Below, one piece after another: positions 20,640-32,479 of a stretch of DNA of 64,000 nt. Positions within the stretch are counted from its first letter, which is position 1; every line of letters begins with the position of its first letter. The stretch is taken from contig JABAKD010000007.1 in the NCBI GenBank assembly GCA_012845835.1, positions 6,860,222 to 6,924,221 on the forward strand, read 5' to 3'. The position numbers were made by a program, and so were the translations under genes. The notes beneath the pieces were generated by a model that saw only the letters and a program-made list of their open reading frames with translations, was not told the origin of the DNA and made no database searches. This DNA is from Undaria pinnatifida. Its lineage: Eukaryota > Sar > Phaeophyceae > Laminariales > Alariaceae.

Positions 20640-22009
20640 CATACCAGTCTGAGTCTAAACACAAGCCACTTTTCCAAAGTATAAGTCAATGTAAGCGATG
20701 GCTTAAATTTCGGCCCAGACCGGAAGCGTTTTCTTAGCAGGAGTTGGAAAAGGGTTCAAGTACTACCAGGGTGTTTCACAGGGTACTTCGTCAAGACGCC
20801 TAAAGCACGGGGTTGTCAATCGCGTTGCGTTTTCGTTCTATTTCTCTGAAATTTCGTTGTTACGGGTCAGGCCGACGGCCGAGAGCTCTTCCAGTGAAGG
20901 AGCTCAGAACAGCAGCACTCTATGTGCCGCCTCAATCGCACGACGTGTTGTCTGGCGGGCTCGACCGACACGGAAGTCTATCGGGATCATGATACGGGCA
21001 TCCTTCGAACTCTCGCCGATAGGGATACCTGTTGGGCTCGACGGCAGGAACAGCTATCACGCTCGACGACAGGGACAGCTGTCGAAAGCGGGGCCGCCTT
21101 AATGAAAATCGGGGAGGTGTCATATACCACGGTATACGACAAGGAAAAAAAAAAAATCGTTAGCGCTTCTTCTGGCATCCAACGGACCCCTGCCAGAACA
21201 ACAAAAAAAAAACAAAGTCGCGAGCGACCGCCGTCAAACAGTTGTCGGATTGCTTACGACTTTGGCGCCAACGAGCTGTAACACGAAAGGTGAATCATGC
21301 GACGTGTACCCGCAGCGGTCAGCCAGCGAGTCGCTGGCGACGGTCTAACAGAGGGATGATACCCCCATGAAGTCGATACGTATCGCGGCCGCCGGACGGG
21401 TATAGGAGTTGCCCGTTCTTGCGAGACAGCATGTCCCCCCCGAACGCACCGAAAGGGGGTATCATATTTCAAAATGAAAACGCAAAAATGAAAGCAAAAA
21501 AAACGAAAAAAACGCGGCAGGCCGCAAAAAAAATGCATATATATACTACCGATGTAGCCTTCAAGCTATCCGGCGCCTTTTTTTAGAAGGTGTTGCGTGA
21601 GAGACACACATGCCTAGTTAAAACCTTGTCTATGACACAATTCCCTCAAATACAAGGGCTGTAAGCTGGTCGACACAAATCGCCGAGTACTCGCTAGCTG
21701 CTGCTAGATACTACGGTTAGCTCCTCGCGGTGATTTGCTCGAAGTGTGCGAATTCGTGCCCGGCCGGTGCGTGTGTGGCTCGCAAGGTGCTTTCAACGAG
21801 TGTTGAGAAAGGGAATCAGTCGGTTGGCTTACTCCATGTCGCCAATTGGCAACTAGCCGTCAAGTCCAGCCGATTCACAGTCCTACCCATTATCGCTCAC
21901 CGTGCGCTGGGTGCTGTTACGAGAGCAGCGTTGTATTGTTCACCCTAGGGGGCCGATGAGAGGGGTTGAATAGATGATGCACACAGTGCAACGCTCTTTT
22001 GGCATATGC
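20640..22009. other. Intergenic, no gene recognised
   Basis: 20990-21090 contains a repeated GGGATCATGATACGGGCAT/CGGCAGGAACAGCTATC-type motif (GACAGGGACAGCTGTCGAAA nearby). AT-richer at 21470-21550. Short frames only. Confidence 0.4.
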
Positions 22010-22165
22010 CCCCCCCCCCCCCCCCCCCACCGCCTCTGCGAAGGGATGTCGATGGGATGACGAAGTAGGTGTCTTCCCTCCTCCTTCTGACACAGATAGT
22101 CAGCGGAAGTATGAACACTATTGCTGACATGCATACAATTGCTGATTATAGTATGCCATCCCAAA
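22010..22165. repeat. Repeat shared with 24670-24830
   Basis: CCGCCTCTGCGAAGGGATGTCGATGGG.TGACGAAGTAG recurs directly at 24703-24745. The following block (TCCCTCCTCCTTCTGACACA...GCGGAAGTATGAA) recurs in inverted orientation at 24755-24815. Begins with a 20-nt poly(C) tract. Confidence 0.7.
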
Positions 22166-22379
22166 CATCACATACCGTGCCATCGTCCTTGATTAACCCC
22201 TCGGGAGGGGATTTTTATTTCGTGGTGAATGCACACACCCCGGGGGGGGGAACCAGAAAGAGGGGGGGGGTTCTTTTCTTTTTTAACATTACCCCGAAGA
22301 AACATCTACCCGGGGGGAGGCAGGAAAGAAAAACGCACACACCACACACATCAAACATGGACAAGATCTACGAGCAGCA

Positions 22380-22550
22380 GTTGAGAAAGGAGGGAAGGAG
22401 GAGGGGGGGAAGGAGGAGGGGGGGAAGGAGGAGGAGGGGGGGAAGGAGGAGGGGGGGGGGGAAGGAGGAGGAGGGGGGGAAGGAGGAGGAGGCGGCTAGA
22501 GCGGCGGCGAAGGAGGAGGACGAGGAGGAGGAGGAGAGCACGTGGGGGTG
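22380..22550. repeat. (GGA)n/(GAAGGAGGAGGGGG)n microsatellite
   Basis: Purine-rich repeats; the overlapping poly-Arg/Gly/Glu frame is an artefact. Poly-G of about 19 nt lies at 22963-22981. Confidence 0.9.
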
Positions 22551-23450
22551 CTTTCTAAAGTTGAATTTATGTGTCCGGCAATGCGGGCACGTTGGGTTCA
22601 TTGATTTGTCTTCGTGTTTTTCAAGTCCCTCGACGTAGTATTAATTGTGCAGGCTGGTGCCAAAATGATGTATTTCACTTCAAACTCAAAAACACTCACG
22701 ACGACATCCCAGGTTCTGGATGTCACTTGATGCAAACGGTTCACCGCGACATGACGAATTCAACAAACTTCTGTCATCCCTTGCCTCGTGAACACGGAGT
22801 CGCGCACTCGCTGCCGCAAGTCGACGACGCATTCCATCCCAAAATACCGGTAAATACTTTTCTGTACTGCAATTGACAGTGTGTAAAGCGGGAAAAATAC
22901 CTTCAAGCCCCAGGGGGATCTCCGGCAAAACTACATACCCCAGGGGTAAATCCAGGAAGAGGGGGGGGGGGGGGGGGGGGTTGAAAAAAACGATCGCCCC
23001 CGGGGGTAAATCAGAGAAGTCGTGCTTCCGGGCCGAAAAGGTGGGCGCGGGGGGTAAATCCGTAAGCCCGGGGGATCATTTCAGAGACGATTACGGTGCA
23101 CTAGTAGTGCTATAAGGAGGTGCAAACCGCCCACCATATAAAATTATAGAGGAAGTCGTTCCGTGGTTTTCACCATGTGAATTCCGACTTTTCCTCAACA
23201 CCTTCATACAGGTAAGTTACATTGTGTGGCCTGCCTGGGCCTGCGGGTGCTCCACCCGGAAATGGCCATGGAGGCTCTCTGGATTAGCAAAAATCCTAGT
23301 CGGCTATTGGGTGATACGCACCTTCGATCATTAAGCATTAGCCCGGGAGCATCCCTCTGTAGCAGGGCAGGGGTCTGGCGTTTCGGATCCACGCTTTAGT
23401 CTGTGTATTCCCTGGTAGTGTGTGAAATGGGCGTTCGAAGAGCTTTAGCA
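22551..23450. other. Intergenic, no gene recognised
   Basis: 22905-23075 has four diverged copies of CCC(A/G)GGGG(T/A)AAATC(C/A)G. Otherwise unremarkable. Confidence 0.4.
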
Positions 23451-23757
23451 TCAAGTGTGCATCCCCCGACGGCTGATGTAGAACGCCAGATCTCACTCGT
23501 CGGTCTTCATTCGATCATTTTTTTATTTTTATTTTTTCACACGCATCTACTTATCAAGTGTGCATCCCCCGACGGCTGATGTAGAACGCCAGATCTCACT
23601 CGTCGGTCTTCATTCGATCATTTTTTTATTTTCAGTTTTTCACACGCATCTACTTATCAAGTGTGCATCCCCGACGGCTGATGTAGAACGCCAGATCTCA
23701 CTCGTCGGTCTTCATTCGATCATTTTTTTTATTTTTATTTTTTCACACGCATCTACT
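23451..23757. repeat. Three tandem 103-bp units
   Basis: Units start at 23451, 23554 and 23657 with TCAAGTGTGCATCCCC(C)GACGG and end in a T-rich stretch plus CACACGCATCTACTT. Near-identical to each other, so recent. Not CRISPR: whole units are repeated without variable spacers. Confidence 0.9.
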
Positions 23758-23899
23758 TTCCAGCTTCTGGACAAGCCGTGGTCACAGGTGTCGTCCCTTC
23801 TCCCCCCCGGTTCTTGCCTTCAATTTTTATCGCGCACAGGGTTCAGCAATCCCACTGCTCGTCGATTTTTCATCGAGTGTTGCTAACTCACGCTCTCGC

Positions 23900-24112
23900 G
23901 CTTTCCGCAAGTCAATTTGTGCACAAGAAAAAGTCCCCACGATTTTGTACAAGTATGCACTCGGGGGGATTCGAAGTCACGAAACTGAGCTATACCAGGC
24001 TCGAGAATAACCTGATACGCCACCGGGGCGACCGGTCCGCAAGTCAATTTGTGCACAAGAGAAAGTCCCCACGAATTTATACGAGTCCGCACTCGTGGGG
24101 ATTCAATCAATA
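23900..24112 (-). repeat. Tandem duplication around a tRNA-like sequence
   Basis: GCAAGTCAATTTGTGCACAA...CCCCACGA at 23908-23975 repeats at 24040-24108. Between them, on the minus strand, TGGCGTATCAGG (A-box-like) and GACTTCGAATCC (B-box-like) are spaced as in a tRNA, but the acceptor arms do not pair. Best read as a tRNA-derived repeat, not a tRNA gene. Confidence 0.55.
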
Positions 24113-24900
24113 CAGGTGTGTGAGTGTGCATTTGTATTACCATGAAGAGCAGAAGAGAGATCACTTAGGAACACTAGCGATCGATGTCCACCGCATGTTC
24201 CGTCATGACTCGACAGCACTAACAACCCGAGCATCAGGCCTGGGCTGGACCTCCGCTGGTCTGCCACATACACAGGGAGTACACAGGAAATTGCGTACGA
24301 ACCCGGTAGACCCAGGTAGCCCACTCCAAACGTTAACGCACACTATAACATGTATGAATTGTATTATGCACATTGCATTCCACAGATGTCTGGTTTTGTC
24401 CCCCTCAATGTGGGTGATACACTTTACGTACGCAGAACAAGGCTGCACGTCTTAGTCCTGTTGACCCTGGCACTAGCAGGGGAGTCACCGACCGGTATCC
24501 TTCACGAGGGTATACAAACCCCATAACACGCGCGATCGAAGTATCACACGCAGCTTGCAAAGCCGAGTATTCATCAAAAATTCCTTTTTGGTCGATCTCA
24601 CACACACAGCTCAAGTGTATTTTTCATTTTTTTAAGTATAAGGAGGTGACACACCTAGGACTGGTGTTCCCCCCCCCTCCACCTCCCCCCCCCGCCCACC
24701 GCCTCCGCGAAGGGGTGTCGATGGGCTGACGAAGTAGTCAGCCAGATTATTGTCAGCAATAGCATTCATACTTCGGCTGAAGGTTTGCGTCAGAAAAGGA
24801 GGGAAGGTAGATATTTCGACGGCCAGCGGAAGCACTACTCCGCCCGAGTGTTGCCATCCCCGCCCCCCCCGTTTCCCCACCACCTTGCTCGCCTCGAGGA
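24113..24900. other. Intergenic, no gene recognised
   Basis: Holds the second copy (24670-24830) of the repeat at 22010-22165. Opposing open frames at 24203-24455 lack motifs. Confidence 0.4.
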
Positions 24901-24909
24901 CGCGCATGT

Positions 24910-25770
24910 GTTGGTTGCAGCTGGAGGTTGAGGTAAATATATTTGGGGGACCCCAACCAGAACCCCGGCACGCCTTCTTGGTTGGCGTTCGTATGCCTCT
25001 CGGCTTGCGATCGCGGTGCCTCTGGTGCGGCTTTCAGCTTTCGGCGCCTCAGCCACCAGCAGGCACCACCTTTGACCCCTGCTCTGCCAGCAGCAGAGAG
25101 GGTTGGAGAAGCCTCAAGCAGGTACGAATTCATCTCCGGGGTTCTCCCCTTGGAGCGTAGAGCTACTGTACCAGGCGGTCTCCACGAGCACACAACTCCG
25201 GCCAGCGTGTACGCTCGTAAGGAAAAGGAAGGCGTGAAGAAATCGAAATCAGGGCACATACATCCTATGTTTATGGTCCATCGTCTGCCTCTTGGCTTGC
25301 CATCGCGATGCCTACGGTACAACCTTCAGCTTACCGCAGCGTGTCTTATATGATGTTTTTAGTCGGCACTACTTTCGCAGGCCACAAATTAGCTTACGTT
25401 TTCGTCAGCAATGTTACCGCATGTCGTATTTTTGCTTACGTTTTCGTCAGCATTGTTACAACATGAGCCCCCAAGAGCTATTACGGGCCATCCATTCGTG
25501 GGCCGTGCACTCGTTCAGTGCCCCACGCCACACCTACAGAAAACCGCGCCCCCGCCATGGACGACTTCTTCGACACCGAGTACGACTTCCACTTCCCCTC
25601 TGGCTTCCACGCCTTCCCCCTGGGCGGGGACGGCGAAGATGGCGACGGCGCTGGGAAAGGCGCTGGGGATGCGACAGCCTCAGGCCCCAGGCGCCCGCTT
25701 TCAACCCTGCTCTATCAGCAGCAATTATGTCTAAAGAAGGCGCGTCAGGAACCGACCGAGCAGCGGTGAC
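24910..25770. repeat. Diverged duplicated modules with overlapping open frames
   Basis: A block at 24990-25045 (TGCCTCTCGGCTTGCGATCGCGGTGCCT) recurs at 25283-25335, and CTCAGCCACCAGC...GACCCCTGCTCTGCCAGCAG (25047-25100) recurs at 25680-25730. GCTTACGTTTTCGTCAGCA occurs twice in tandem (25393, 25433). Both strands are open: minus 24753-25322 is 189 codons, plus 25518-25769 starts with MDDFFDTEYDFHFPSGFHAF. The latter looks protein-like, but no family is recognised. Possibly exon copies of an unknown gene. Confidence 0.4.
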
Positions 25771-28700
25771 GGGCACACAGCCGACGCAATCCACACTAAT
25801 GTCTAGTAGTTGCGGTCACGACTACCGTCCGTCACGCCATTTTTTTTTAAATAGCCGCCCATCATACCTCTTGAGACCCGCCATTAGACATACAGCACGG
25901 ACTACTATTAATGCTAAGAAAACGATCACTACGAAAGTCAGGTGCTGACATTTTTCCGGAAAATAAGACACTCGGGAGTCGGTATACTGAAGTTAGTGTA
26001 GAATCCACCCATTCTCGAACAAGAATTCCAACCTGGACCAGCTCCAGCTTTCCTGTTTCTCATTAGGTGATACGCACGTACTACTGTAGTGTATTTGATT
26101 CTTAGCAGAAAGAGCCTCGCTTATCGCAATTCGGTCGAATTGAAGAGAACGTTGGCAACGGCTGTTGTGTATACCTATATTATACTTACATATCCCAGAA
26201 TCGCCTCAAACAGAACGGTGACAAGATCTCTCGTGCGTGCTCAGCGAGCTTCGCTGTCCCCTCTCTGCGATAGTCTCTCGATACTAAAGGCAGTGGCGCG
26301 CCGGTTGTTCGTGCATTGGTCGTCTTCTGTAGTAGCAGTGGAGGTGGGCTTGCCTACCCGGTATGGTCATGGGTATAGCTTGTCGTCGAGAGCCTTGCTC
26401 GAGGTTCGCATGACCATGCACTCGTACAGCAATATCGACTACTCGCATCTCGGCCTTGAATAACAATATCAGGTGTCCGTCCGCGAGCAGGACGCACAAC
26501 ACTGAAGCTATTAAGGATGTGTTACGTACGGGTATAGCGCGCTGGTCGTGCGCTCGTTGTTTTCTGCTGCGGCAGTGGAGGGCCTGCTTGTCATGGTGGG
26601 CCTTTCCCGAGCTCCAAGTAACAAACCACCCGTGTGTGTAGAAGTGTACTGGAGTCTCAGGTACCATGGGTTGTAACAATGATACCCGGCCGGAAGTCTA
26701 GATGCCCAGCAAGGAAAATATACCATGATAAGTATGTACGAGAATGTGCTTGTGGGCAATACCGCAGAACGCAATAGCAGGCCTGCTACTGTAGTCTGGT
26801 GTGACGATACGTGTCAGGTGTAGATGCGCAGACGTCAACCGACAACCCTTATCGACTGAGCAGATGCGCATCCCATATGGTGCACGTGCCAGGTGCGTAT
26901 CCTATGTTGGTGATCGGGTGGCCACTTGGTCACGATCACTCAGCACTCCGAACTGCATGATAGATATCACGACATGAGGCCATATCCGTCCGTGTGGGAT
27001 GGTGTTGGCCTCCACTGCTGACGCCGTGCCCATCCACCATGGGAAGGTGTTCGCGTCAAGAGGTAACGCCGTGCACATCCACCGGGGATGGTTGTGGCGT
27101 CAACACATGAGTCCATATCCGTCCGTGTGGGATGGTGTTGGCCTCCGGGGATGTCGCGCGCTGTGGTTCCATCCCGCCGACCATTCACTCCTGCAACGTC
27201 CATCGTCTGACACACAGAAGTCAGACGATGACGAGCCTCGTCATCGCCTGGCGGTAGTGATGGTCTCATCCCTGGAGTAAGACGATCACCACCTCATCGA
27301 CTGCTGTTGTAACGATAAAAAGGAAAAACCATGTTGTGGGATGGACTGGTCGGCGGGCTGGAACAGGCAGTCGTGCCGCCGGCAAAGCCGTCCCATAGAA
27401 AGAAAGCGGGGCACCCAGAATGCTCCAGATGGTCAACAACCTGGCGTTATGCATGTGCCCCATCACGACCACCGTAATGGTCACCGCCGTGTCACCATTA
27501 CTTGCAAAAAACTGATTGTTCAGGGGGCTATACAGCGGTGGCCGAACTATACCAGGTGCAAGAAGGGTGCAATGGTGACATCAGCGATACCACCTCATAC
27601 TAAGCGTCACCCATGGATGGCTGGCATTTACACGGGGTTTGGTTACTATGGGGAAATCGGAGGAGTGACCCTCGTCTCATCGAAAGCCCCAGCTATGGCC
27701 CAAAGCGCTACGCACTTCGATACGCATTTCGACCGCGCTTTCCACGGCGGGGGTGTTGGTGGGGTGTAGGACAAACACCACTTCGGGCCCTCCCTCGTAC
27801 CACTGCTGGGGAGCAAAGAGACCGCGTGTCGAGGTTGTGACAGTGATCGGAGAGGCGACAATACTCTGCCGCCGAACCCTATTGGAGACAACTGATCGTC
27901 AACAAAAAGAGCATCACCCTTCACGGTGATGCCTATCCCATCAATGTCCTACGAGTATGTATGTCACGACGTTGACACGCGGGCCCTTGTTCTCCCGTCA
28001 GATTTCTGGAGCCCAAACCGTCATATTTCTGGAGCCCAAACCCTGGAAAAGCTGGCAAAACCACTCCCACACAGCAGCATTAGCGTGACCCGATCACTGT
28101 TGTATCCCCAGCAGTAGCGAGGGAGGGCTGGGACAGGTGTCACTGTAAGTAAGAGGAAGCCGTGTTGGTACCCTATGGGTCACCCGTGTAGTGGTCGCTG
28201 CCCGAGGTTTGTGTCCCCTTATGCGCCGTGCGTGCGCATAGTGGTCGCGCCCGGGGCGTCGCTTATTCTTACTAGTATGTGTGTCTGCTGTGAAACGCTG
28301 TACGACAGATCTTACAGACATGCTGCCGCCGATCTGTCACCGATCAAACCGTTACCTGTACTGCCACCGGTTAACATCCTCCACATATCCCTTACCTCCT
28401 TGGGGAAGTATCGCGGCCTCGATCAGGCCACTCCGGCGCTCCAGCACAGAGCAGGCTTCGTCTCGGTCGAGCCTCACTTGTTCTTCGGCACCGGCACCCT
28501 CGTCCAAATTAGCAAATTAGTGCAAATTTGAATTTAATAACGCCATCACCAATATTTGAATTTTGTGGAAACCCCTTGTACACAAATCGATCGCTGATCG
28601 ATGCCAAGCAGGCGATAGCAGTGGTAGTGGCAGCGGCTGCAGCCGATTGAACGCGGGCGGTGCTGTTTTGTCTTGGCGCGCTGCTGTAATCGAGCAGTGA

Positions 28701-29095
28701 GAGGGGTTGAGGTAAGCCTTCTTTGTCGAGTTTACTTTTTTGAAATTTGAGTTGTATTTCGGTTTTCTTCCGTTCTGCAGCAGGCACGGGATACAAGGGT
28801 ATGATGATCAATCACACTGCAGTAGTGGTCGGTGAACTAAGTCTATGGACTACGTGCCTAACTTGCCTTGCAGAATGTGTGTAGACGGTGTCACAGACAA
28901 TGCTTGCCAAATAGTGGACAGGGAGAGGGGGGCAGAATCAGGGCAGAATGTAATCAAGGCGGAGTATCCTCTGCCTATTGATATTAATAGTACAAGTAGT
29001 CATGGTCTCGCACAACGGCATGATGCGGTGTTTTTAGTGCGAGGCCCCGGTTTAGTGCGGTTGGGCTGGGGTTGCTAAATCACAAGTAACAGCAA
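25771..29095. other. Intergenic, decayed small duplications
   Basis: 26285-26360 and 26530-26600 are diverged copies (CGC.GGT.GTTCGTGC.. / GCAGTGGAGG.). CATATCCGTCCGTGTGGGATGGTGTTGGCCTCC occurs at 26978 and 27113. No splice-linked coding region recognised; a plus frame at 28175-28531 (118 codons) has no motif. 29010-29060 carries the TTTAGTGCG repeat. Confidence 0.4.
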
Positions 29096-29099
29096 AGGC

Positions 29100-29730
29100 A
29101 GATCAGATTACCAGTACCCCCAGTACCAGTCGTTTCGGGTCGTGATACTCCAGGCACTAGCATCTATTCAGTCTTTTTCGGTTTGAAGTACTTCAGGTGA
29201 TGGCGGGTACTCAAGTCGTTTCAGCTTAAAGTAAGTCATGGACTCGGTTACTCAAGTCATTTTTAGTACATTGGCACTCTAGTTTTGCTTGTAAAGTACA
29301 CCAGGTACCGGCAGGTGCTCAGTTGTTTTCAGCTTTTGGTACTCCAGGCGCTGAGTCGTTCAAAATGACTGACATTGGCGAGTCATCTTGCAGTACTCCA
29401 GGTACTGGGAAGTACCCAGTCATTTCCAGCTTGAAGTACCCCAGGTACCGGCAGCTACTAGTCATTTTCAGCTTGAATTACTCCAGGTACCGGCAGGTAG
29501 TCAGTCTTTTCAGCTTGAGGTATACCAGGTACAGGCACCTTCGTCCTTGTCGTACTCCAGCTACTGGCAAGTACTCATTTTCAGCTTGACGTACTCCAGG
29601 CATTGGCAGGTACTGTTGTCATTTTCAGTTTTTGCTACTCTAGGTACTGGCAGGTACTCTGTCGTTTTCAGCTTCAAGTACCCAGGTACTGACAGTTACC
29701 CTGTCGTTTTCAGCTTTAGGCCATCTCTTG
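29100..29730. repeat. Minisatellite (TTTTCAGCTTGAAGTACTCCAGGTACTGGCAGGTACTCAGTCG)n
   Basis: About fourteen units of ~43 bp; each carries TACTCCAGGTACTGGCAGGTA. A second block of four to five units lies at 30545-30775. The AGGTA units look like abutted splice signals (CAG|GTA), which may confuse gene prediction. The 250-codon plus frame across it is repeat-derived. Confidence 0.92.
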
Positions 29731-30544
29731 TAATAACGTATCCGAAAAGAAGATGGAATTTCGGGTCGCAGAATCACACGGGCAGAATCGCCTTAAAATA
29801 TAACCCGAATTTACAGATTGTTTTTTCAACAAAGTTCTCGCGAAAAGGAATCAACAACGGCGATGGCGCGACCACGTACACTTGCACGAGTTCGCTGCAC
29901 CAGAGCATCTCAGCGCACACGCAGATGAAGCTTTTTAGGTGGGGCGAGAGACAACACATTGTGTGCGCTTCACGCGAGGAGGGTTGTCTTCCCCCTCGCT
30001 CGTGTCGATCGCGTGCATCAACAACGACATGTCGCAGACGGCGGCTGTCCTCATCCTCGATACGAGTAGTAGTAGTGTGTGTTTTGTGTTCGGCGAATGC
30101 TGCAAATACGACTGCGAGGAGAGTGGCAACGCTCTCGTAGTCTTCAACATCACTATCCGACCCTACCGGCTCGTGGTGAGGCCCGAGGTGTGTACCAGCG
30201 GATAGCGGGACACAGCAGCAGCAGCACAAGTACACCTATGATACGTGTTGCTTGCTCAGCAGACAGATAGATGTGCCTGATGCGTTTGTCGAGTACTACT
30301 ACACTGTTTTCGACTCGTTACCAAGCTTGTTGCCTCCCATGACATGTGTAAAACCCAATCTGGATGCCCTTTTCGGGTAGGGATTTCATCCGACGGTGGG
30401 ACCCCTTCTTATGGTGGAGGCCGACTCGAAAACGATATCCGAAAATGGAAGCCTGAAAAATCATCAGTTTCGGGTCTATGAGATAGGCAAGCCGGGTTTG
30501 CGACCCGAAAACGTTACTTTTCGGATCCAGAAACGGTGTTAAAA
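29731..30544. other. Segment between two blocks of the 43-bp minisatellite
   Basis: Frames on both strands (minus 29774-30235, plus 29939-30205) are open over 80-150 codons but show no motif. 30400-30540 contains GGATCCAGAAACGG/GTCTATGAGATAGG-type unique sequence. Confidence 0.4.
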
Positions 30545-30775
30545 GGGATGGCCTTGAGTACTCCAGATCCTGGCATATACTCTTGTCATTTTTAGCCCCA
30601 AGTACGCCAGGTACTGTGATGGCAAGTACTCAGTCATTTTCAGCTCGAAGTACTCCGGGTACTGGCAGGTACTCTTGTCTTTTTCCAGTTTTTGGTATTA
30701 CAGGCTCTGGCAGATGCTCAGTCGTATTCAGTTTGATGTACTCCAAATAGTGGCAGGTACACAATTATATTATAA
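30545..30775. repeat. Second block of the 43-bp minisatellite
   Basis: Units such as AGTACGCCAGGTACTGTGATGGCAAGTACTCAGTCATTTTCAGC continue the pattern of 29100-29730, more diverged. Confidence 0.85.
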
Positions 30776-30783
30776 AAAATGAA

Positions 30784-30851
30784 AATACACTCCAGCTGTG
30801 AGATCGAAGATTTCGTCGAAACTCATCTTTGCAAGCTGTGTGTGATACTCC
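30784..30851 (-). pseudogene. Short conserved-looking peptide repeat, copy 1
   Basis: Minus strand reads EYHTQLAKMSFDEIFDLTAG and VYFHFL before a stop. A near-identical copy is at 32404-32470 and a decayed one at 31762-31792. I recall very similar short peptides in predicted proteomes of unrelated eukaryotes, but cannot verify this. Function unknown. Confidence 0.55.
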
Positions 30852-30979
30852 GGTCGCGCGTATTACGAGTTGTGTGTCCTCATTAAGGATATAGGTCAGC
30901 GACTCCCCTTACAACTACAGTGTAGCTATCAGGGTCAACAGGGTGATTTTAGTTAGACTGTGCGCGGAAACTATAAAAC

Positions 30980-31940
30980 CCGTTTCTGAGGGGGACAAAA
31001 TCTGACAGCTGTGGAGGGAAATGTATACTTTTATCAAGTGAATCTTGTAAGTCGAATAACCGGTGAGGGGGGGGCGGAGTTTTGAAGGACGTGGAGGCCT
31101 GGTTTTGATCAAAAGCGAGCGGGGTTGGAGGGGGGGGGGGGGGGGAAGGGGGGGGGGGCGGACGGGCGGGCAATTTGTGCATGTAAGCTATAAATCCTTT
31201 CAAGGGGATAAATCTGACGGTTTTGGAAAAAAAAAAAAAAAAAAATGCACCAGTTTATTATGGGGGGGGGAGGGGTGGGGCGGGGGTGGGGCGTGTGGGG
31301 CAGCTCAATATGTGCGTGGAGACTACATTATTTTGAGGGGATAAATGTGACGGTTTTGGAAATAATGCATCAGTTTATCATGTATATCCTGGGGTAAGTC
31401 GTACAATCAGTGGGTAGAGAGAGGGTGGAGTGTTCGAGGGGGTGGGGTTGGGATGGGTTAGGGGGGGGGGGGGGGGGGGGGGAGGAAAGAAGGGTTTTAG
31501 GTGAGGGGTTTGTTATACGTGTGGTGCTAGGTCCAGGTGATGGTGCGGGTGATGGCGAAGAAGGGGGCGTTCGGGGTGGGGGGGTGGGAAAAGCAGCGGC
31601 ATGGATGGCTCTCGAAAGATAATGAGGTGATATCTTCTGCGTGGAGTGTTTATTAATCTGGCGGATTTCGATATTAGGTGGGGCGTTTGAGCAAGGGAGA
31701 GCGAGAGGGGGGGGGGGGGGGGGGGGGGATTTTTAGGAGGTTTAGGTCACAAATAATATTCAAATACACTTCGTCTGTGAGATCAAATATATGTAGGGGC
31801 TTGTTATACGCGTGGTGCTAGGTCTAGGCGATCGTGCAGGTGGTTGGAAAAGAGGGGGCGTTGGAGGGGGGGGGGTTTGGGGGGGGGGTGGGGGGAAAAA
31901 TAATTGAAAACTACGTCATGGATGGTCAGAAAGATAATGA
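30980..31940. repeat. G-rich region with triplicated and duplicated modules
   Basis: GGGGATAAATSTGACGGTTTTGGAAA...GCA.CAGTTTAT occurs three times (near 31000 diverged, 31205, 31337). TTGTTATACGYGTGGTGCTAGGTC.AGG.GAT.GTGC occurs at 31510 and 31802, each followed by GGGGGCGTT and poly-G. Poly-G runs of 17-22 nt lie at 31130, 31460 and 31710. Confidence 0.8.
31762..31792 (-). pseudogene. Short peptide repeat, decayed copy 2
   Basis: Reads HIFDLTDEVYL on the minus strand, matching EIFDLTAGVYF of copy 1. Nothing upstream is retained. Confidence 0.5.
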
Positions 31941-32109
31941 CGTGATATCAACTTCGTATAGGTGTTTATTACTCTGGCCGATTACAGTTATATGCAGCGT
32001 TTGGTATTCCAGGGACTGAGTCCTTCCTAACGACAGGTGCTGGCGAGCTTTTGACTGGAAACCAGTAACTGGTACTGGTACTCTGCATTGTTTCTTTGTT
32101 GAATAGTAC

Positions 32110-32300
32110 ACAGTCGTGGTCCCGCGTCAGCGCGGTACCCTTAAGTGCGAGTCCCCTGTTCAATGCGGTGACAACCGCTTCTGTTTTCACGACCTCGTCC
32201 TCCTCGTGCGAGGTACAGTCGTCGTGGTGCCGCAATAATGCGACACCCATTGCTGCGGTGCGACACGATTTATTGGATGCGGTGACAATCGCTTGTCACG
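32110..32300. repeat. TGCGGTGACAAYCGCTT repeat
   Basis: GTGGTCCCGCGTCAGCGCGGTACC and TGCGGTGACAACCGCTT (twice, 32165 and 32278). The reverse complement of the same blocks occurs at 2110-2175, and related TTTAGTGCGGTG segments occur at 29025-29055 and 32753-32765, so this is a small dispersed family. Confidence 0.65.
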
Positions 32301-32403
32301 ATCTTGCTCGTCCTACAGCGTACCGCTGTACTGCCCCATCCCGGGATAGTGCAAGGTACCACTTTCAGTGCGGTTATCGTTGTCCAATGCATTATATTAC
32401 AGT

Positions 32404-32470
32404 AATACACTCCAGCTGTGAGGTCGAACATTTCGTCGAAACTCATCTTTGCAAGCTGCATGTGATACTC
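32404..32470 (-). pseudogene. Short conserved-looking peptide repeat, copy 3
   Basis: Reads EYHMQLAKMSFDEMFDLTAG then VYY on the minus strand; about 65 of 70 bases match copy 1 at 30784-30851 by eye. Confidence 0.55.
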
Positions 32471-32479
32471 AAGTGTGTA

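Noticed and set aside
22069-22638. 189-codon Arg/Gly/Glu-rich frame
   Set aside because: Mostly (GGA)n microsatellite with no motif on either side.
23451-23757. CRISPR-like array
   Set aside because: Units repeat in full, there are no unique spacers, and the setting is eukaryotic.
23975-24035. Functional tRNA gene
   Set aside because: A- and B-box-like blocks are present but acceptor and anticodon arms do not pair, and it lies within a duplicated repeat.
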